A DNA stretch of 6,721 nucleotides, taken from assembly GCA_020435085.1 (NCBI GenBank), contig JAGRAB010000032.1, positions 1-6,721 of the forward strand, in the 5' to 3' direction. The notes beneath the pieces are model-generated. The model saw only the letters and a program-made list of their open reading frames with translations. It was not told where the DNA came from and did no database searches. Origin of the DNA: Bdellovibrionales bacterium (GTDB lineage Bacteria; Bdellovibrionota; Bdellovibrionia; Bdellovibrionales; UBA1609). Below are positions 5,966 through 6,721 of the stretch, one piece after another; the first letter of the stretch is position 1; every line of letters begins with the position of its first letter. Both the position numbers and the translations under genes were made by a program.

Positions 5966-6373
5966 TTAATCCCTGCTCACAACCTTAGTTTTAAAAGGCA
6001 ACTTGTAAGAAGCGAGCCGAAAAGCTTCTTCTGCCTGCTCTTTTGTCACGCCATTCATTTCATAGACAATTCGACCAGGCTGCATTTTAACAACCCAGTA
6101 TTCAGGACTTCCTTTACCACTACCCATTCGAGTCTCAGCAGGCTTCTTTGTAACTGGCATATCTGGAAATACACGTAACCAAAGTTTACCACCCCGCTTT
6201 ACAGAGCGGCTGATGGCAATACGGCCTGCCTCTAACTGTCTTGCCGTTAATCGACCAGCTTCAGTCACCATAAGTCCATAGTCACCAAAGGAAAGGTTAT
6301 TTCCTCGTGTGGCAAATCCCGCATAACGACCACGATGTACTCTTCTCCATTTGACTCTCTTAGGACTTAACAC
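5966..6373 (-). CDS. rplP: 50S ribosomal protein L16 (uL16)
   Basis: L16 is a late-assembling large-subunit protein beside the A-site tRNA elbow and the peptidyl transferase centre. The 135 residues match the usual length. It opens with [16 protein letters not shown], close to the canonical MLQPKRTKFRKMHKGR type. Residues 38-55 ([18 protein letters not shown]) and 81-93 ([13 protein letters not shown]) are family signatures. Arg82 corresponds to E. coli Arg81, the residue hydroxylated in some proteobacteria. The start codon is GTG (6373-6371), 6 nt after a strong AGGAGG. The first 14 nt overlap the end of rpsC. The stop TAA is 1 nt before the rpmC ATG. The GTG start rests on the Shine-Dalgarno position and the family N-terminus. 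Confidence 0.98.
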   Translation of the reverse strand: MLSPKRVKWRRVHRGRYAGFATRGNNLSFGDYGLMVTEAGRLTARQLEAGRIAISRSVKRGGKLWLRVFPDMPVTKKPAETRMGSGKGSPEYWVVKMQPGRIVYEMNGVTKEQAEEAFRLASYKLPFKTKVVSRD

Positions 6374-6721
6374 GACTGGCCTCCTCGACCTCTCTCGCAG
6401 AAAGAACTTCTCCGCGATAAATCCAAACTTTTAATCCAATAATTCCATAAGCCGTCAACGCTTCTGCTGTTCCATAATCGATATCAGCACGCAAAGTATG
6501 GAGAGGCACACTCTTTTCCGTATACCACTCAGTTCTTGCGATTTCCGCACCATCTAAACGACCACTGACTTTAATTTTAATTCCACGAACACCACTGCGA
6601 ATAGAAGCTGCCATTGCTTTTTTCAAAGCTCGACGCCAAGAAATCCGCTTCTCTAACTGCAGAGCAATGTTTTCAGCAACTAATTGTGCATCCAAGTCAG
6701 GTTTTCTCACCTCTTGGATAT
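6360..6721 (-). CDS. rpsC: 30S ribosomal protein S3 (uS3), 3' part only
   Basis: C-terminal half of ribosomal protein S3, a small-subunit protein of the head that lines the mRNA entry channel. The visible 119 codons begin inside the gene at the window edge (I-Q-E-V-R-K-P) and end at TAA (6362-6360). The conserved S3 C-terminal domain is clear: RRALKKAM, then [15 protein letters not shown], then [17 protein letters not shown] and [10 protein letters not shown]. The N-terminal KH domain lies outside the window. The GTG at 6710 is an internal Val codon, not the start, since the S3 frame stays open upstream with family-like sequence. The tail after the GEV motif is short ([13 protein letters not shown]) compared with the long basic tail of E. 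coli S3. The last 14 nt overlap rplP, which suggests translational coupling. The identity is certain; only the 5' end is missing. Confidence 0.97.
   Translation of the reverse strand, partial: IQEVRKPDLDAQLVAENIALQLEKRISWRRALKKAMAASIRSGVRGIKIKVSGRLDGAEIARTEWYTEKSVPLHTLRADIDYGTAEALTAYGIIGLKVWIYRGEVLSAREVEEASRVKS
6380..6385 (-). promoter_or_regulatory. Ribosome-binding site for the GTG start of rplP
   Basis: A full AGGAGG lies inside the 3' end of rpsC, 6 nt before GTG. It is among the strongest sites in the window and suits independent re-initiation on rplP within the 14-nt gene overlap. Confidence 0.85.

Noticed and set aside
6360..6710. rpsC as a complete 116-residue gene starting at GTG 6710
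   Set aside because: The GTG is an internal Val. The frame stays open to the window edge with S3-like residues, and S3 needs an N-terminal KH domain.
64..6721. A novel defence, mobile or CRISPR-like system
   Set aside because: Every stretch is accounted for by conserved housekeeping genes with minimal spacers; no repeats, integrase or transposase genes are present.

Overview
The window is one densely packed ribosomal-protein operon, read entirely on the minus strand. In transcription order (high to low coordinate) it holds: 3' part of rpsC (S3), rplP (L16), rpmC (L29), rpsQ (S17), rplN (L14), rplE (L5), rpsH (S8), rplF (L6), rplR (L18), rpsE (S5), rpmD (L30), rplO (L15), secY and adk. This is the end of the classical S10 cluster joined directly to the spc cluster. 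All genes are intact except rpsC, which is cut by the window edge. No gap between genes exceeds 26 nt, and three neighbouring pairs overlap by 4 nt and one by 14 nt. No promoter, terminator, RNA gene, repeat or mobile element was seen.

The organism is a bacterium with an AT-rich genome. The secY-adk junction and the look of Adk, SecY and S5 suggest, from memory of these families, a Gram-negative of the former deltaproteobacteria, perhaps a Bdellovibrionota-like lineage. This is a weak inference that only phylogeny can settle.

The most notable point is what is missing. The canonical order is rplN-rplX-rplE-rpsN-rpsH. Here rplN is followed after 14 nt by rplE, and rplE after 13 nt by rpsH. So rplX (L24) and rpsN (S14) are both absent from their conserved places, each cleanly, with full-length flanking genes and good ribosome-binding sites. 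Either they are encoded elsewhere or they are lost. The change also removes the rplX-rplE junction, where S8 represses the operon in E. coli.

Other points: five of the thirteen genes with a visible start use GTG (rplP, rplR, rpsE, secY) or TTG (adk). The LID domain of Adk has neither the four-cysteine zinc site nor the full His/Ser/Asp/Thr set. L5 has an altered version of the usually glycine-containing motif near residue 37. Functionally the set supplies ribosomal subunit proteins, the SecY translocon pore and adenylate kinase. The 63 nt after adk contain a strong Shine-Dalgarno sequence at the window edge, so the operon probably continues.
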